From Bauldia sp. (lineage in GTDB: Bacteria > Pseudomonadota > Alphaproteobacteria > Rhizobiales > Kaistiaceae): a DNA stretch of 64,000 nucleotides. Of this stretch, positions 6,723 to 14,466 are shown one piece after another. Within the stretch, counting starts at the first letter, position 1. Every line of letters begins with the position of its first letter. Made by a program: the position numbers and the translations under genes. The stretch is from contig JBBCGQ010000001.1 of the NCBI GenBank assembly GCA_037200845.1, positions 1,426,001 to 1,490,000 on the forward strand, written 5' to 3'. The notes under the pieces are model-generated. The model made no database searches. It had not been told where the DNA came from and worked only from the letters and a program-made list of their open reading frames with translations.

Positions 6723-7187
6723 ATGGCGATCGCGGAGAAGGAAAAAGGCGGACGCTGGTACGAGGTGAAGTTTGACATGGACGACAACGACACGTTCGTT
6801 GCAACCGTGCCTGACTTTCCTGAAGTGACCACGTTTGGCTCGACGCAAGAGGAGGCACTGCGCAACGCGTTGCGGGCGATCGAAGAGGCAATCGCCTCTC
6901 GCATTGCCGACGCTGACGACGTGCCACATCCGCTCGAGAAGACGAAGGGCAAGGGCCGTTTCGTCGAACTTCCGTTGCTGACGTACCTCAAGGCCGGTCT
7001 TTATATGATCAGCCGCGGCGACGGTGTAACGCGCGCCGAATTAGCGCGCCGTATGGGCGTGCACCGGGAACAGGTTGACCGGCTTTTTCGGATCGATCAC
7101 AAGTCACAGATCGATCAGATCGAAGCTGCCGCAAAGGCGCTCGGTGTTTCTATTTCAGTGGGCATCCCGTTCCCCGCTGCGGCGTGA
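6723..7187 (+). CDS. hicB: HicB-family antitoxin with HTH domain
   Basis: A 154-residue protein immediately after hicA. Residues 8-60 form the degenerate RNase-H-like HicB domain (WYEVKFDMDDNDTFVATVPD, then FGSTQEEALRNALRAIEEAI) that binds and masks HicA. Residues 95-150 form an Xre-type helix-turn-helix (VTRAELARRMGVHREQVDRL) that would bind operator DNA. This is the HTH-bearing HicB type, which represses its own operon. The likely target is the inverted repeat at 6484-6517. The gene ends 79 bp before the lipoprotein gene, which is probably separate. Confidence 0.85.
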   Translation: MAIAEKEKGGRWYEVKFDMDDNDTFVATVPDFPEVTTFGSTQEEALRNALRAIEEAIASRIADADDVPHPLEKTKGKGRFVELPLLTYLKAGLYMISRGDGVTRAELARRMGVHREQVDRLFRIDHKSQIDQIEAAAKALGVSISVGIPFPAAA

Positions 7188-7266
7188 CCGCTTCTCATTT
7201 TCGCCACGCTCGCGTGTGATCTCGCCGGTCTCGAGTTGGGCCGCCCGAATCATCCGGAGACGTGAA

Positions 7267-7728
7267 ATGAACCGCATCGCTTTTGCCGGTGCCCTTGCTG
7301 TCGTGGTGTTGCCGCTTGCCGGGTGCATGGGCAATGGGCCTAACCAGGACGTGGGTACGCTGTTTGGCGCGGCGACCGGTGCGATCGTTGGCGGGTCGCT
7401 CGGCAACGGAAGTCTGGGCGCGGTCGCGGCGGGCGCCGTGGTCGGCGGGTTCCTCGGCAATGCGCTGGGCTCGGAGCTCGATGCGGCCGATCAGCGGCGG
7501 GCGGCGGCGGCGCAATATCAGGCGCTGGAGTATGGGCGGACCGGTGCGCCGGTTGAGTGGCGCGGCGGACGCGGGCGCTATGGCGACGTCGTCGCGGGCT
7601 CGCCCTACCGCGTTAATGACTACAACTGCCGCGACTTCACCCACACCATCTATATCGACGGGCGGCCGGAGACGGCGCGCGGCACGGCCTGCAGGCAGCC
7701 GGACGGCACCTGGAAGGTGGTCGGTTAG
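7267..7728 (+). CDS. Glycine-zipper outer-membrane lipoprotein (17 kDa antigen type)
   Basis: A 153-residue precursor with lipobox LAGC and modified cysteine C20. A glycine-zipper segment follows (about 30-75: GAATGAIVGGSLGNG, VGGFLGNALGS), then a C-terminal domain with NDYNCRDFTHTIYIDGRP and ACRQPDGTWKVV. This matches the RT0821/Lpp0805 (17 kDa surface antigen) family of alphaproteobacteria. It is expected in the periplasmic leaflet of the outer membrane, possibly forming zipper assemblies. The ATG at 7267 is chosen because it alone gives a lipoprotein signal. It lies between hicB and ccmI with its own ribosome-binding site (GGAGACGTGAA). Function in envelope integrity is family inference. 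Confidence 0.85.
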   Translation: MNRIAFAGALAVVVLPLAGCMGNGPNQDVGTLFGAATGAIVGGSLGNGSLGAVAAGAVVGGFLGNALGSELDAADQRRAAAAQYQALEYGRTGAPVEWRGGRGRYGDVVAGSPYRVNDYNCRDFTHTIYIDGRPETARGTACRQPDGTWKVVG

Positions 7729-7817
7729 GCCCGCAGTTGCCTTCGGCCGGTTTCGCGACACTATGTCAGCGGGCGGCCGGTAGGCGGCAGGGCTAAGACC
7801 CCGGCCTGGAAACGTCG

Positions 7818-8852
7818 ATGCTTCTCTGGATCGCCATGGCGGTGCTCGCCGCCGCGGCCTCAATCCCGCTCCTGGTGGCGCTCGGACGCCCGCCGCGCGG
7901 TGCGTCGCAATCGGCGCAGGCGGTGGCGATCTATCGCGATCAGCTCGACGAAGTCTCACGCGATGTAGCGCGCGGCGTCGTAGGCGAGGCGGATGCGGAA
8001 GGCGCGCGGACCGAGATCGCGCGCCGGCTGATCCGCGCCGGCGATGCGCCGGCGGAGGGCACCGCGACGTCGGACCGGTGGCGCAGCGTCGCGACGGCGG
8101 TGATCATCGCGATGCCGGTCGCGGCGCTGGCGCTCTATCTTCTCCTCGGCTCCCCCCTCGATCCCGACCTGCCGCTCGCCGCGCGTCCTGACGTCGCCGA
8201 GTTCCAGAAATTGAATCTCGGCGTCGCGCAGATCGAGGCGCATCTCGCGGCGGCGCCTGACGACGGCAAGGGTTGGGAGGTAATCGCGCCGGTTTATTCC
8301 GCGCTCGGCCGCGATGCCGATGCGGCGCACGCCTGGCAACGCGCGATCGATCTTCTCGGATCGACGGCGGTGCGTCAGGCGAACCTCGGCGAGACGCTGG
8401 TCGCTGTTGGCGGCGGGGCCGTCACGCCGGACGCCAAGGCCGCGTTCGAGAAGGCGCATGCGTTGGCGCAGGACGATGCGCGGCCGCGGTTCTATCTGGC
8501 GCTGGCGCTGTCGCAGGCCGGCGACAAGGATGCGGCGACGGCCGCATGGCGCGATCTCATCGCGACGGCGCCGAAGGATGCGTCGTGGCTGCCGCTCGCC
8601 GCCAACCAGCTTGCCGCGCTGCAGGGCGGGCCGGAAGGCATGGTCGCCGCGCTGGCCGCGCGGTTGAAAACCGAGCCCGGCGACGCCGACGGTTGGGCGG
8701 AGCTCGTCCGCTCCTATATGGTGCTCGGTCGCGCGGTCGATGCGCGCGCGGCGCTCGCCGACGCGCGGGTGGCGCTGGCGGGCGACGCGGCGAAGATCGC
8801 TGCCGTCGAGGCGGCGGCGCGCGATGCGGGTCTGGCGGAGGCGACGCAATGA
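7818..8852 (+). CDS. ccmI: Cytochrome c maturation protein CcmI (CycH)
   Basis: A 344-residue inner-membrane protein. Two helices (about 2-22 and 92-114) flank a cytoplasmic leucine-zipper-like region (IYRDQLDEVSRDVARG), followed by a periplasmic TPR domain (about 135-340, with GWEVIAPVYSALGRDADAAHAWQRAI). CcmI binds apocytochrome c and delivers it to the CcmF/CcmH haem lyase. It is first in ccmI-ccmE-ccmF-ccmH; its stop overlaps the ccmE ATG (ATGA). In rhizobia the gene is cycH. The client-binding TPR part is well preserved. Within this window, the di-heme cytochrome at 60290-61690 is a probable client. Confidence 0.93.
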   Translation: MLLWIAMAVLAAAASIPLLVALGRPPRGASQSAQAVAIYRDQLDEVSRDVARGVVGEADAEGARTEIARRLIRAGDAPAEGTATSDRWRSVATAVIIAMPVAALALYLLLGSPLDPDLPLAARPDVAEFQKLNLGVAQIEAHLAAAPDDGKGWEVIAPVYSALGRDADAAHAWQRAIDLLGSTAVRQANLGETLVAVGGGAVTPDAKAAFEKAHALAQDDARPRFYLALALSQAGDKDAATAAWRDLIATAPKDASWLPLAANQLAALQGGPEGMVAALAARLKTEPGDADGWAELVRSYMVLGRAVDARAALADARVALAGDAAKIAAVEAAARDAGLAEATQ

Positions 8853-9352
8853 CGCGGAAGCAGCGGCGCCTGACGTTGATCGCGATTGCCGGCGTCGTGC
8901 TCGTCGCCGCGGCGGGGCTGGTGCTCTACGCGCTGTCGGACCGCATCGTGTTTTTCAATTCGCCGAGCGACATTGTCGACAAGCAGATCCCGGCCGGCAC
9001 GCGCATCCGCCTCGGCGGGCTGGTGGTCGACGGTTCGCTCGTGAAGCGGGACGACGGGCATGTGCGGTTCGATGTGAGCGACGGGCGGACGTCGATTGCG
9101 GTGAGCTATCAGGGCCTGCTGCCCGATCTGTTTCGCGAGGGGCAGGGCGTGGTCGCCGAGGGCGTGATCGCGCCCGATCTTTCATTTGCGGCGGATACGG
9201 TGCTGGCGAAGCACGATGAGAGATACATGCCGCCCGAGGTGGTCGAGGCGCTGAAGAAGGCCGGGCGGTGGCAGGAGGGGCAGGGCACTGTCGAAGGCGC
9301 GGCGGGCGCGGCCAACGGTCCGCCGATGCCGCTGCAGCCGGGCACGCAATGA
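8849..9352 (+). CDS. ccmE: Haem chaperone CcmE (CycJ)
   Basis: A 167-residue protein with a single N-terminal membrane anchor (about 8-29) and a periplasmic OB-fold domain. It has the haem-binding HxxxY motif: H122, which binds haem covalently, and Y126 in LAKHDERYMPPEV. CcmE receives haem from CcmABC and passes it to CcmF for attachment to apocytochrome. The C-terminal extension after KKAGRWQEG is low-complexity, as usual. The ATG overlaps the ccmI stop. The native junction to ccmF is separated by a palindromic repeat (9399-9491). Confidence 0.94.
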   Translation: MTRKQRRLTLIAIAGVVLVAAAGLVLYALSDRIVFFNSPSDIVDKQIPAGTRIRLGGLVVDGSLVKRDDGHVRFDVSDGRTSIAVSYQGLLPDLFREGQGVVAEGVIAPDLSFAADTVLAKHDERYMPPEVVEALKKAGRWQEGQGTVEGAAGAANGPPMPLQPGTQ

Positions 9353-9398
9353 GCACCACTCTTACCAAGGAATTTGTGAGCGGCGATTTTTCCCCTGC

Positions 9399-9491
9399 TC
9401 TTCCCCGCGAAAGCGGGGATCTAGGTGTCTCCCACTGGCACTGGAGTCGCGGTGACTCCTGGACCCCCCGCTTTCGTGGGGCAAGCGGAGT
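9399..9491 (+). repeat. Palindromic element at the ccmE-ccmF junction (GCGAAAGCGGGG type)
   Basis: A CCCCGCGAAAGCGGGG hairpin (about 9403-9418) is followed about 50 bp later by CCCCCGCTTTCGTGGGG and AAGCGGAG. It aligns, base for base in large parts, with a second copy at 11486-11570 between ccmF and ccmH; both begin CTTCCCC and end AAGCGGAGT. It contains no stop in the ccmF frame, so the frame is open from the ATG at 9349, but the conserved CcmF protein begins at 9499, after the element. Confidence 0.75.
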
Positions 9492-9498
9492 GTGGGAC

Positions 9499-11475
9499 AT
9501 GATCGCCGAACTCGGCCACTTCGCACTGGTACTGGCGCTGGGCCTTGCGCTTGTCCAGTCCATCGTGCCGTTCGTGGGCGCGCTGCGGAACGATGCGCGG
9601 CTGCAGGCGGTGGCCTCGCCCGCGGCGCTGACGCAGTTCCTGTTTGTCGGACTGGCGTTCGCGGCACTCGTTCACGCCTACGTCGTGTCGGATTTCTCGC
9701 TCGCCAACGTCGTCGAGAATTCGCATTCCGCCAAGCCGCTGCTCTACAAGGTCACCGGCGTGTGGTCGAACCACGAAGGTTCGATGCTGCTGTGGGTCCT
9801 GATCCTCGCGCTGTTCGGCGCGCTGGTCGCGGCCTTCGGCGCCAACCTCCCCGACAGGCTCAAGGCGCTGGTGCTGGCGGTGCAAGGCTGGATCGCGGCG
9901 GCGTTTCTTCTCTTCATCCTCACGACGTCGAATCCCTTCCTGCGTCTTGCCAATCCGCCGCTGGAAGGCAACGACCTCAACCCGGTGCTGCAGGACATCG
10001 GCCTCGCGATCCATCCGCCGCTGCTCTACCTCGGCTACGTCGGCTGCTCGATCTCGTTTGCCTTCGCCGTCGCGGCGCTGATCGAAGGGCGCATCGACGC
10101 GGCGTGGGCGCGCTGGGCGCGGCCGTGGACGCTGGCCGCGTGGATGTTCCTCACGGTCGGCATCGCGATGGGCTCGTACTGGGCCTACTACGAGCTCGGC
10201 TGGGGTGGCTTCTGGTTCTGGGACCCGGTCGAGAATGCGTCGCTGATGCCGTGGCTGGCGGCGACCGCGCTGCTCCACTCGGCGGTCGTGATGGAGAAGC
10301 GCGACGCGTTGAAGATTTGGACGGTGCTGCTCGCGATCCTTGCGTTCTCGCTGTCGCTGATCGGTACGTTCCTCGTCCGCTCCGGCGTGCTGACCTCGGT
10401 GCACGCCTTCGCGTCGGATCCGACGCGCGGCATCTTCATTCTCTGCATCCTCGTCGTCTTCATCGGCGGCGCACTGGCACTGTTCGCGTTCCGTGCCGGC
10501 ACGCTCGCGCCGGGCGGCGTCTTTGCGCCGATCAGCCGCGAGGGGGCGCTGGTCCTCAACAATATATTCCTGTCGGCCGCGGCGGCGACTGTCATCGTTG
10601 GTACGCTTTACCCGCTGGCGCTGGAGGCGCTGACGGGGACACGCATCTCGGTCGGCGCGCCGTTCTTCAATCTGACGTTTGTGCCGCTGGTCGTGCCGCT
10701 GCTGGCGATCGTGCCGTTCGGGCCAATGCTGGCGTGGAAGCGCGGCGACCTCCAGGCGGCGGCGCAGCGGCTGATGCTGGCGTTCGGCCTGACACTAGGC
10801 GCGACGATCATTGGCGCGGATTTCGCGGGCGTCGGCACGACGCTGCCGCTGCTCGGCGTCTGGCTCGGGCTTTGGCTGATCGCCGGCGCGATCGCGGAGA
10901 TCGCGTTTCGCGTGAAGCTCGGACTGGCGCCGCTCGACGAAAGTTGGCGCCGTGCGCGCGGCTTGCCGCGCTCCGCCTACGGTACGGCGCTGGCGCATGC
11001 CGGCGTCGGCGTCACGGTGCTGGGCATCGTCGTCGCCACGACCTGGGCGACGGAGGCGATCCGCACGATGCGGCCGGGCGATACGGTCGAGCTGTCGGGC
11101 TACGCGGTGACGCTCAACGGGTTCGTCGATCGCACCAGCCCCGACTATGACGAGACGGCGGTGCAGTTTTCGGTGCGTAAGGGCGGCACGATTGTCGCGG
11201 TTCTGGAGCCGGCGAAGCGGCGGTTCGCGACGCGACAGACGGAGACGACCGAGGCCGGCATCCGCACGTTCGGTTTCTCGCAGCTCTACGTCTCGTTGGG
11301 CGACATCGTCGATAACGCGGTCACGGTGCGCGTGTTCTGGAAGCCGCTGGTGACGCTGATCTGGCTGGGGGCGATCGTGATGGCGGCCGGTGGGCTGCTG
11401 TCGCTGAGCGACCGGCGGCTGCGGGTCGGTGCGCCGAAGCAGGCGGCGCGGCGGCAGATGGCGGCGGCGGAGTGA
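9499..11475 (+). CDS. ccmF: Haem lyase subunit CcmF (CycK)
   Basis: A 658-residue polytopic membrane protein (about 15 helices) of the CcmF/CcmH haem lyase that ligates haem to apocytochrome c. It contains the tryptophan-rich signature GVWSNHEGSMLLWVL, the WD motif region GGFWFWDPVENASLMPWL, and conserved histidines including those near SVHAFASDP. The start at 9499 (MIAELGHFALVLALG) is chosen because it matches the normal CcmF start and length. The in-frame ATG at 9349, overlapping the ccmE stop, would add 50 residues encoded by the palindromic element. The stop overlaps a GTG of the ccmH frame (GTGA). Confidence 0.94.
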   Translation: MIAELGHFALVLALGLALVQSIVPFVGALRNDARLQAVASPAALTQFLFVGLAFAALVHAYVVSDFSLANVVENSHSAKPLLYKVTGVWSNHEGSMLLWVLILALFGALVAAFGANLPDRLKALVLAVQGWIAAAFLLFILTTSNPFLRLANPPLEGNDLNPVLQDIGLAIHPPLLYLGYVGCSISFAFAVAALIEGRIDAAWARWARPWTLAAWMFLTVGIAMGSYWAYYELGWGGFWFWDPVENASLMPWLAATALLHSAVVMEKRDALKIWTVLLAILAFSLSLIGTFLVRSGVLTSVHAFASDPTRGIFILCILVVFIGGALALFAFRAGTLAPGGVFAPISREGALVLNNIFLSAAAATVIVGTLYPLALEALTGTRISVGAPFFNLTFVPLVVPLLAIVPFGPMLAWKRGDLQAAAQRLMLAFGLTLGATIIGADFAGVGTTLPLLGVWLGLWLIAGAIAEIAFRVKLGLAPLDESWRRARGLPRSAYGTALAHAGVGVTVLGIVVATTWATEAIRTMRPGDTVELSGYAVTLNGFVDRTSPDYDETAVQFSVRKGGTIVAVLEPAKRRFATRQTETTEAGIRTFGFSQLYVSLGDIVDNAVTVRVFWKPLVTLIWLGAIVMAAGGLLSLSDRRLRVGAPKQAARRQMAAAE

Positions 11476-11485
11476 CCCGCGCCCC

Positions 11486-11570
11486 GCTTCCCCCGCGCAA
11501 GCGAGGGTCCAGGTTTTTCCGCGCACTGGGTGTGAGGCTCCTGCGCCCCCGCCTTCGCGGGGGAAGCGGA
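11486..11570 (+). repeat. Palindromic element at the ccmF-ccmH junction
   Basis: This is the second copy of the element found at 9399-9491: it begins CTTCCCCCGCGCAAGCGAGG and ends GCCTTCGCGGGGGAAGCGGA. It also leaves the downstream frame open, from a GTG at 11472, adding 35 non-conserved residues before the proper CcmH start at 11577. Two copies of one element at consecutive junctions of one operon are unlikely to be coincidence. Confidence 0.75.
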
Positions 11571-11576
11571 GTTGTG

Positions 11577-12014
11577 ATGCTGCTCCTGTTTTTCTTCGCC
11601 ACCGCAGCGCACGCTGTGCAGCCATCCGAGATGCTGCCGGACCCGGCGCTGGAGGCGCGGGCGCGGGCGTTGTCGGCTGAGCTGCGCTGCATGGTCTGCC
11701 AGAATCAATCCATCGACGATTCCGATGCACCGCTGGCGGCCGACATCCGCGTGCTGCTGCGCGAGCGGATCGTGGCCGGCGATTCGGATGCGGCGGTCGT
11801 CGATTTTCTCGTCGCCCGCTATGGTGAATTCATTCTTCTGAAGCCGCGGTTCAACTGGCACACGGCGCTGCTCTGGATCACGCCGTTCGGCGTGCTGATT
11901 CTGGGGGCGGGGATCGCGGCCGTTGCCTATCGCCGGCGGGCGGTCTCGGTGCCGGTACCGCTCGATCCGGTCGAGCAAGAAGCCTTGCGGCGCCTCACTT
12001 CCGGCGGCCCCTGA
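11577..12014 (+). CDS. ccmH: Cytochrome c maturation thiol protein CcmH (CycL)
   Basis: A 145-residue protein: signal/anchor (MLLLFFFATAAHA), a periplasmic three-helix domain with the redox pair C38/C41 in LRCMVCQNQS, then a membrane helix (about 99-120) and short tail. CcmH keeps the apocytochrome CXXCH thiols reduced and works with CcmF. The ATG at 11577 is preferred because the upstream GTG at 11472 reads through the repeat element. It is the last gene of the ccm operon; degP follows after 132 bp. Confidence 0.93.
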   Translation: MLLLFFFATAAHAVQPSEMLPDPALEARARALSAELRCMVCQNQSIDDSDAPLAADIRVLLRERIVAGDSDAAVVDFLVARYGEFILLKPRFNWHTALLWITPFGVLILGAGIAAVAYRRRAVSVPVPLDPVEQEALRRLTSGGP

Positions 12015-12146
12015 AGGCTGCAACATTACTGAATCTTAATGGGGCTGACAGTGCTCCGTAAGGTCCTCCCTCCCATATTCGCTGGCAACTGATGACGCCC
12101 GATTGCGGACGCCGATCGGTGTCTGAGAGGCCTACGGAGACATCCC

Positions 12147-13676
12147 ATGAACGACCAGATCAACAATCAGAATCCCAAGAAGCGCAGCGTCCGTTCGCTG
12201 GCGCTCGCCGGCACCGCGCTTGCGCTCGTGCTGGGCGGCGCCGTCATCGGCGGTGCTTCGCTTGAAATAGTGCGCCCGAACGCGGCTCTCGCCGATGCCG
12301 TCTCGGTGCAGGGCGTCGAGCCGGCGAGCTTCGCTGACGTCGTCGACAAGGTTCGCCCGGCGGTGGTCAGCGTCCGCGTCAAGTCGACTGCCGACGACGT
12401 CAGCGCAGACGACAGCGACACGCCCTTCTTCGACTTCCCGCAGGGCACGCCGATGGACCGCTTCTTCAAGCAGTTCCGTCAGCAGAACCCGAACGCCCAG
12501 CGTCCGCAGCGGCAGCAGACCAGCCTCGGCTCCGGCTTCTTCATCTCGGAAGACGGCTACGTCGTGACCAACAATCACGTCGTCGACAAGGAGACCCAGG
12601 TCACCGTCATCATGGATGACGGCACGGAGCTCAACGCCAAGGTCATCGGCGTCGACACCAAGACCGACCTCGCCCTTCTCAAGGTCGACGGCAAGGGCCA
12701 GAAGTTCACCTACGTGAAGTTCTCGGACGCCGAGCCGCGCGTCGGCGACTGGGTGGTAGCGGTCGGCAACCCGTTCGGCCTCGGCGGCACGGTTACCGCC
12801 GGCATCATCTCGGCCCACGGCCGCCAGATCGGCGCCGGTCCCTACGACGACTTCCTGCAGATCGACGCGGCGGTGAACCGCGGTAACTCTGGCGGTCCGG
12901 CTTTCAACGCCCATGGCGAAGTGGTTGGCGTCAACACGGCGATCTTCTCGCCGTCGGGCGGCAACGTCGGCATCGCCTTCGCGATCCCCGCGTCCACTGC
13001 CTCCGGCGTCATCAACCAGATCGAGCAGCATGGCTCGGTCACGCGCGGCTGGCTCGGCGTGCAGATCCAGCCGATCTCGCAGGGCCTCGCCGACTCGATG
13101 AAGCTCGACAGTGCTGCGGGCGCTCTGGTCAACGACGTCACGGCCGGCAGCCCGGCCGCCAAGATCGGCTTCAAGGCCGGCGACGCGATCACCGCCGTCG
13201 ACGGCAAGCCGGTCAAGGACTCGCGCGACCTGGCGCTGCGCATCTCGGCGCTCGAGCCCGGCAAGACGATCAAGGTCACCTACTGGCGCGATGGCGCAAG
13301 CCATGACGTCGACGTGACCATCGGCACCTTCCCGACCGACGAACAGCTCGCCGCCGCGAATCCGAAGGACAAGTCTCCGTCGTCCAAGGAAGCCCCGGCG
13401 ACCTCGATGCTCTCCGACTTCGGCCTGAGCATTGCGCCGAGCGATGACAACACCGGCGTCGTGGTCAGCGACGTCGATCCCAATGGGCAGGCCGCCGAAC
13501 TCGGCCTGCAGTCCGGTGACGTGATCCTCTCGGTCGGCGACAGCGATGTCTCCACCCCGGCCGACGTCGAGAGCAAGATCGCGGCCGCGAAGAAGGATGG
13601 CCTCAAGGCCGTCCGCCTGCGCGTGAAGTCCGGCGACACCACTCAGTTCGTCGCACTCACTTTCGCGACGACCTGA
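12147..13676 (+). CDS. degP: Periplasmic serine protease/chaperone DegP (HtrA, Do family)
   Basis: A 509-residue protein with an N-terminal export sequence (hydrophobic about 18-40). The trypsin-like domain has catalytic triad H144 (TNNHVVDKE), D174 (KTDLALLKVD) and S248 (GNSGGPAF). Two PDZ domains follow (about 290-375 and 410-500). It degrades or refolds misfolded periplasmic proteins. The N-terminal loop before the protease domain is Gln-rich (FRQQNPNAQRPQRQQ), as in LoopA of DegP. The gene has its own leader after ccmH and a good terminator at 13733-13770. The position between ccmH and a two-component pair matches rhizobial degP1. Confidence 0.95.
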   Translation: MNDQINNQNPKKRSVRSLALAGTALALVLGGAVIGGASLEIVRPNAALADAVSVQGVEPASFADVVDKVRPAVVSVRVKSTADDVSADDSDTPFFDFPQGTPMDRFFKQFRQQNPNAQRPQRQQTSLGSGFFISEDGYVVTNNHVVDKETQVTVIMDDGTELNAKVIGVDTKTDLALLKVDGKGQKFTYVKFSDAEPRVGDWVVAVGNPFGLGGTVTAGIISAHGRQIGAGPYDDFLQIDAAVNRGNSGGPAFNAHGEVVGVNTAIFSPSGGNVGIAFAIPASTASGVINQIEQHGSVTRGWLGVQIQPISQGLADSMKLDSAAGALVNDVTAGSPAAKIGFKAGDAITAVDGKPVKDSRDLALRISALEPGKTIKVTYWRDGASHDVDVTIGTFPTDEQLAAANPKDKSPSSKEAPATSMLSDFGLSIAPSDDNTGVVVSDVDPNGQAAELGLQSGDVILSVGDSDVSTPADVESKIAAAKKDGLKAVRLRVKSGDTTQFVALTFATT

Positions 13677-13732
13677 TCCCCTGCGAGCGGCGAAGGTACT
13701 CGATCGTCGCCCCGAGGCTTTCGCCAACGCGG

Positions 13733-13770
13733 ACGGCAGGCCGGCTAACCCCGGCCTGCCGTTCTCTTTT
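13733..13770 (+). terminator. Rho-independent terminator after degP
   Basis: ACGGCAGGCCGG (13733-13744) pairs exactly with CCGGCCTGCCGT (13751-13762) across a six-base loop, followed by TCTCTTTT. It lies 57 bp after the degP stop and 28 bp before the next ATG, separating degP from the two-component operon. Confidence 0.85.
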
Positions 13771-13797
13771 GGGCGGCTCGCAATGTATGGTCATCCC

Positions 13798-14466
13798 ATG
13801 CGGATTCTGCTGATCGAGGACGACAAGGAGACTGCGGCCTACCTTTCCAAGGCGCTGCGCGAGGCGGGGCATGTGCCGGACCACGCGCTGGACGGGGACT
13901 CGGGCGCCGCGATGGCCGCCGACGGCGGCTACGACGTGCTGGTCGTGGACCGCATGCTGCCCAAGCGCGACGGCCTCTCCGTCATCGAGGAACTGCGCGG
14001 CAAGGGCGACCATACGCCGGCGCTGATTCTCTCGGCGCTGGGCCAGGTTGACGACCGCGTCGCGGGCCTGCGCGCCGGCGGCGACGATTATCTCCCGAAG
14101 CCTTACGCATTTTCCGAGCTGCTGGCGCGCGTCGAGGCGCTGGCGCGGCGGCGCATTCCCGACGCGGCCGAGACGGTGTTCCGCGTCGGCGATCTGGAAC
14201 TCGATCGCCTGAGCCACACGGTGGCGCGGAGCGGCCAGGCGATCCCGCTGCAGCCGCGCGAGTTCCGCCTGCTCGAATATCTGATGAAGCACGCCGGCCA
14301 GGTGGTCACGCGCACCATGCTGCTGGAAAATGTCTGGGACTATCACTTCGATCCGCAGACCAACGTCATCGACGTGCACATCTCGCGGCTGCGTGCCAAG
14401 ATCGACAAGGGCTTCCGCGAGCCGCTGCTCCACACCGTGCGCGGCGCGGGGTACATGATCAAGTGA
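13798..14466 (+). CDS. OmpR-family response regulator
   Basis: A 222-residue regulator starting at the ATG at 13798 (MRILLIEDD); the upstream ATG at 13783 adds only five residues. The receiver domain has E7-D9, phospho-acceptor D51 (VVDRMLPKRDG) and the K of LPKPYAF. The winged-helix domain spans about 128-220 (LQPREFRLLEYLM, RGAGYMIK). Its stop overlaps the GTG of the kinase gene, so the two form a cognate pair. This pair sits between degP and glnE as SMc02366/SMc02367 do in S. meliloti (from memory). The regulon is unknown; an envelope or metal stimulus would fit the type but is speculation. Confidence 0.88.
   Translation: MRILLIEDDKETAAYLSKALREAGHVPDHALDGDSGAAMAADGGYDVLVVDRMLPKRDGLSVIEELRGKGDHTPALILSALGQVDDRVAGLRAGGDDYLPKPYAFSELLARVEALARRRIPDAAETVFRVGDLELDRLSHTVARSGQAIPLQPREFRLLEYLMKHAGQVVTRTMLLENVWDYHFDPQTNVIDVHISRLRAKIDKGFREPLLHTVRGAGYMIK

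Noticed and set aside
9349-9498. N-terminal extension of CcmF from the ATG overlapping ccmE
   Set aside because: The 50 extra residues are encoded by a palindromic repeat that also occurs before ccmH, while MIAELGHFALVLALG at 9499 is the normal CcmF start. Kept as a finding, not as the gene start.
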